NCBI RefSeq assembly: GCF_037325665.1
Contig: NC_090246.1
Span: 40,770,416-40,834,415, forward strand
From: Littorina saxatilis
Lineage: Eukaryota > Mollusca > Gastropoda > Littorinimorpha > Littorinidae
Reading direction: 5' to 3'
DNA length: 64,000 bases
The notes beneath the pieces are model-generated. The model worked only from the letters and a program-made list of their open reading frames with translations, ran no database searches and had not been told where the DNA came from. This document shows, piece after piece, positions 62,739 through 64,000 of the stretch. The translations under genes and the position numbers were made by a program. The stretch's first letter is position 1; every line of letters starts with the position of its first letter.

Positions 62739-63910
62739 GAAAGATTGTCCCATGGTAGCATGTTAGTAAGAAAGGGTCATATGTCTGGTGGTGGTGGGGG
62801 GTAAAGCCAAGGGGAGAACAGACAGGGAGAGATTGTCCCATGGTAGCATGTTAGTAAGAAAGGGTGATGTGTCTGGTGGTGGTGGGGGGTAAAGCCAAGA
62901 GGAGAACAGACAGGGAGAGATTGTCCCATGGTAGCATGTTAGTAAGAAAGGGTGATGTGTCTGGTGGTGGTCGGGGGTAAAGCCAAGAGGAGAACAGACA
63001 GGGAGAGATTGTCCCATGGTAGCATGTTAGTAAGAAAGGGTGATGTGTCTGGTGGTGGTCGGGGGTAAAGCCAAGAGGAGAACAGACAGGGAGAGATTGT
63101 CCCATGGTAGCATGTTAGTAAGAAAGGGTGATGTGTCTGGTGGTGGTCGGGGGTAAAGCCAAGGGGAGAACAGACAGGGAGAGATTGTCCCATGGTAGCA
63201 TGTTAGTAAGAAAGGGTGATGTGTCTGAGGTGGTGGTGGGGGGTAAAGCCAAGGGGAGAACAGACAGGGAGAGATTGTCCCATGGTAGCATGTTAGTAAG
63301 AAAGGGTGATGTGTCTGGTGGTGGTCGGGGGTAAAGCCAAGGGGAGAACAGACAGGGAGAGATTGTCCCATGGTAGCATGTTAGTAAGAAAGGGTGATGT
63401 GTCTGGTTGTGGTGGGGGGTAAAGCCAAGGGGAGAACAGACAGGGAGAGATTGTCCCATGGTAGCATGTTAGTAAGAAAGGGTGATGTGTCTGGTGGTGG
63501 TCGGGGGTAAAGCCAAGAGGAGAACAGACAGGGAGAGATTGTCCCATGGTAGCATGTTAGTAAGAAAGGGTCATATGTCTGGTGGTGGGGGGGGGGGGGG
63601 GGGGGGGGTAAAGCCAAGGGGAGAACAGACAGGGAGAGATTGTCCCATGGTAGCATGTTAGTATGAAAGGGTGATGTGTCTGGTGGTGGTGGTGGGGGGT
63701 AAAGCCAAGGGGAGAACAGACAGGGAGAGATTGTCCCATGGTAGCATGTTAGTAAGAAAGGGTCATATGTCTGGTGGTGGTGGGGGGTAAAGCCAAGGGG
63801 AGAACAGACAGGGAGAGATTGTCCCATGGTAGCATGTTAGTGAGAAAGGGTGATGTGTCTGGTGGTGGTGGGGGGGGTAAAGCCAAGGGGAGAACAGACA
63901 GGGAGAGAGA
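62739..63910. repeat. 88-bp satellite, ~13 copies
   Basis: Units share GATTGTCCCATGGTAGCATG, AAGAAAGGGT and a G-rich TCTGGTGGTGG...GGGGGTAAAGCC. One unit has a G run of about 20 near 63587-63608. The stacked minus-strand frames of 84-148 codons repeat the same peptide and are artefacts. It lies in the GGCX intron upstream of the exon at 62384. Confidence 0.96.
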
Positions 63911-64000
63911 GGGTTTGTGTGAGACAGAGAGAGTAAGCAAGAGTGTATGTGACTGTAATGTGCATGTATATCTGTGATTTACTCTTCAAACAAACACAAA

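Noticed and set aside
62763-63827. Stacked minus-strand frames encoding the same MGQSLPVCSPLG peptide
   Set aside because: Each is one register of the 88-bp satellite. There are no splice sites, and the repeat is intronic.

Overview
The window reads as nuclear DNA of a marine snail. The main pointers are two spliced animal genes, dense CA/GA/CTGT microsatellites, tRNA-headed SINEs with (AAAC)n and (TTGA)n tails, and a very abundant ~850-bp microsatellite-bearing repeat. I suspect a caenogastropod such as a periwinkle (Littorina), but that is an impression from the repeat types, not a proof. There is no sign of bacterial organisation (no operons, RBSs or CRISPR).

Layout. 1-7.8 kb: a LINE 3' end, two wrecked pogo-type transposase pieces, several copies of repeat family A (Helentron-like ends, internal TG tract) and a TTAA-flanked MITE with a family A copy inside it. 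7.9-15 kb: one Ty3/Gypsy-type LTR retrotransposon with two almost identical 1570-bp LTRs, hence young, but with an incomplete pol region. 15-32 kb: nested repeats: a CR1/L2-type LINE split by a second TTAA element, an unknown repeated unit U with a foldback insert, a SINE split by a hAT-like element, a foldback element with a 9-bp target duplication, LINE pieces and more family A copies.

33.3-38.9 kb (+): a five-exon rhodopsin-family neuropeptide-type GPCR of 580 codons whose introns carry tandem duplications. The last one triplicates a 3' splice site plus the start of exon 5. A 200-N assembly gap follows at 38909-39108. 39-44 kb: MITE-like and tandem repeats, including a 1.18-kb inverted-repeat element with iterated ends.

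45.5-62.4 kb (-): the nine 3'-terminal exons of vitamin K-dependent gamma-glutamyl carboxylase (GGCX), in convergent orientation to the GPCR. Its 5' exons lie beyond the right edge. Its introns hold a 45-copy 28-bp satellite with a higher-order period, an almost whole mariner, a BED-finger (hAT-like) element, two copies of a repeat rich in AGGTCA half sites, hairpins, a duplicated exon fragment, nested LINE/SINE insertions, a Tigger-like remnant and an 88-bp satellite at the right edge.

The two host genes have no evident functional link. The most striking items are the GPCR splice-site triplication, which could give a receptor truncated at helix 7; a GGCX splice donor that abuts a transposon end; the shared end-architecture of three repeat families; the Gypsy element with integrase upstream of an RNase H-like tail; and several insertions that can be dated relative to each other from target duplications or empty sites in the window. 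All exon coordinates come from reading frame, splice-site and homology reasoning by eye; no search was run.
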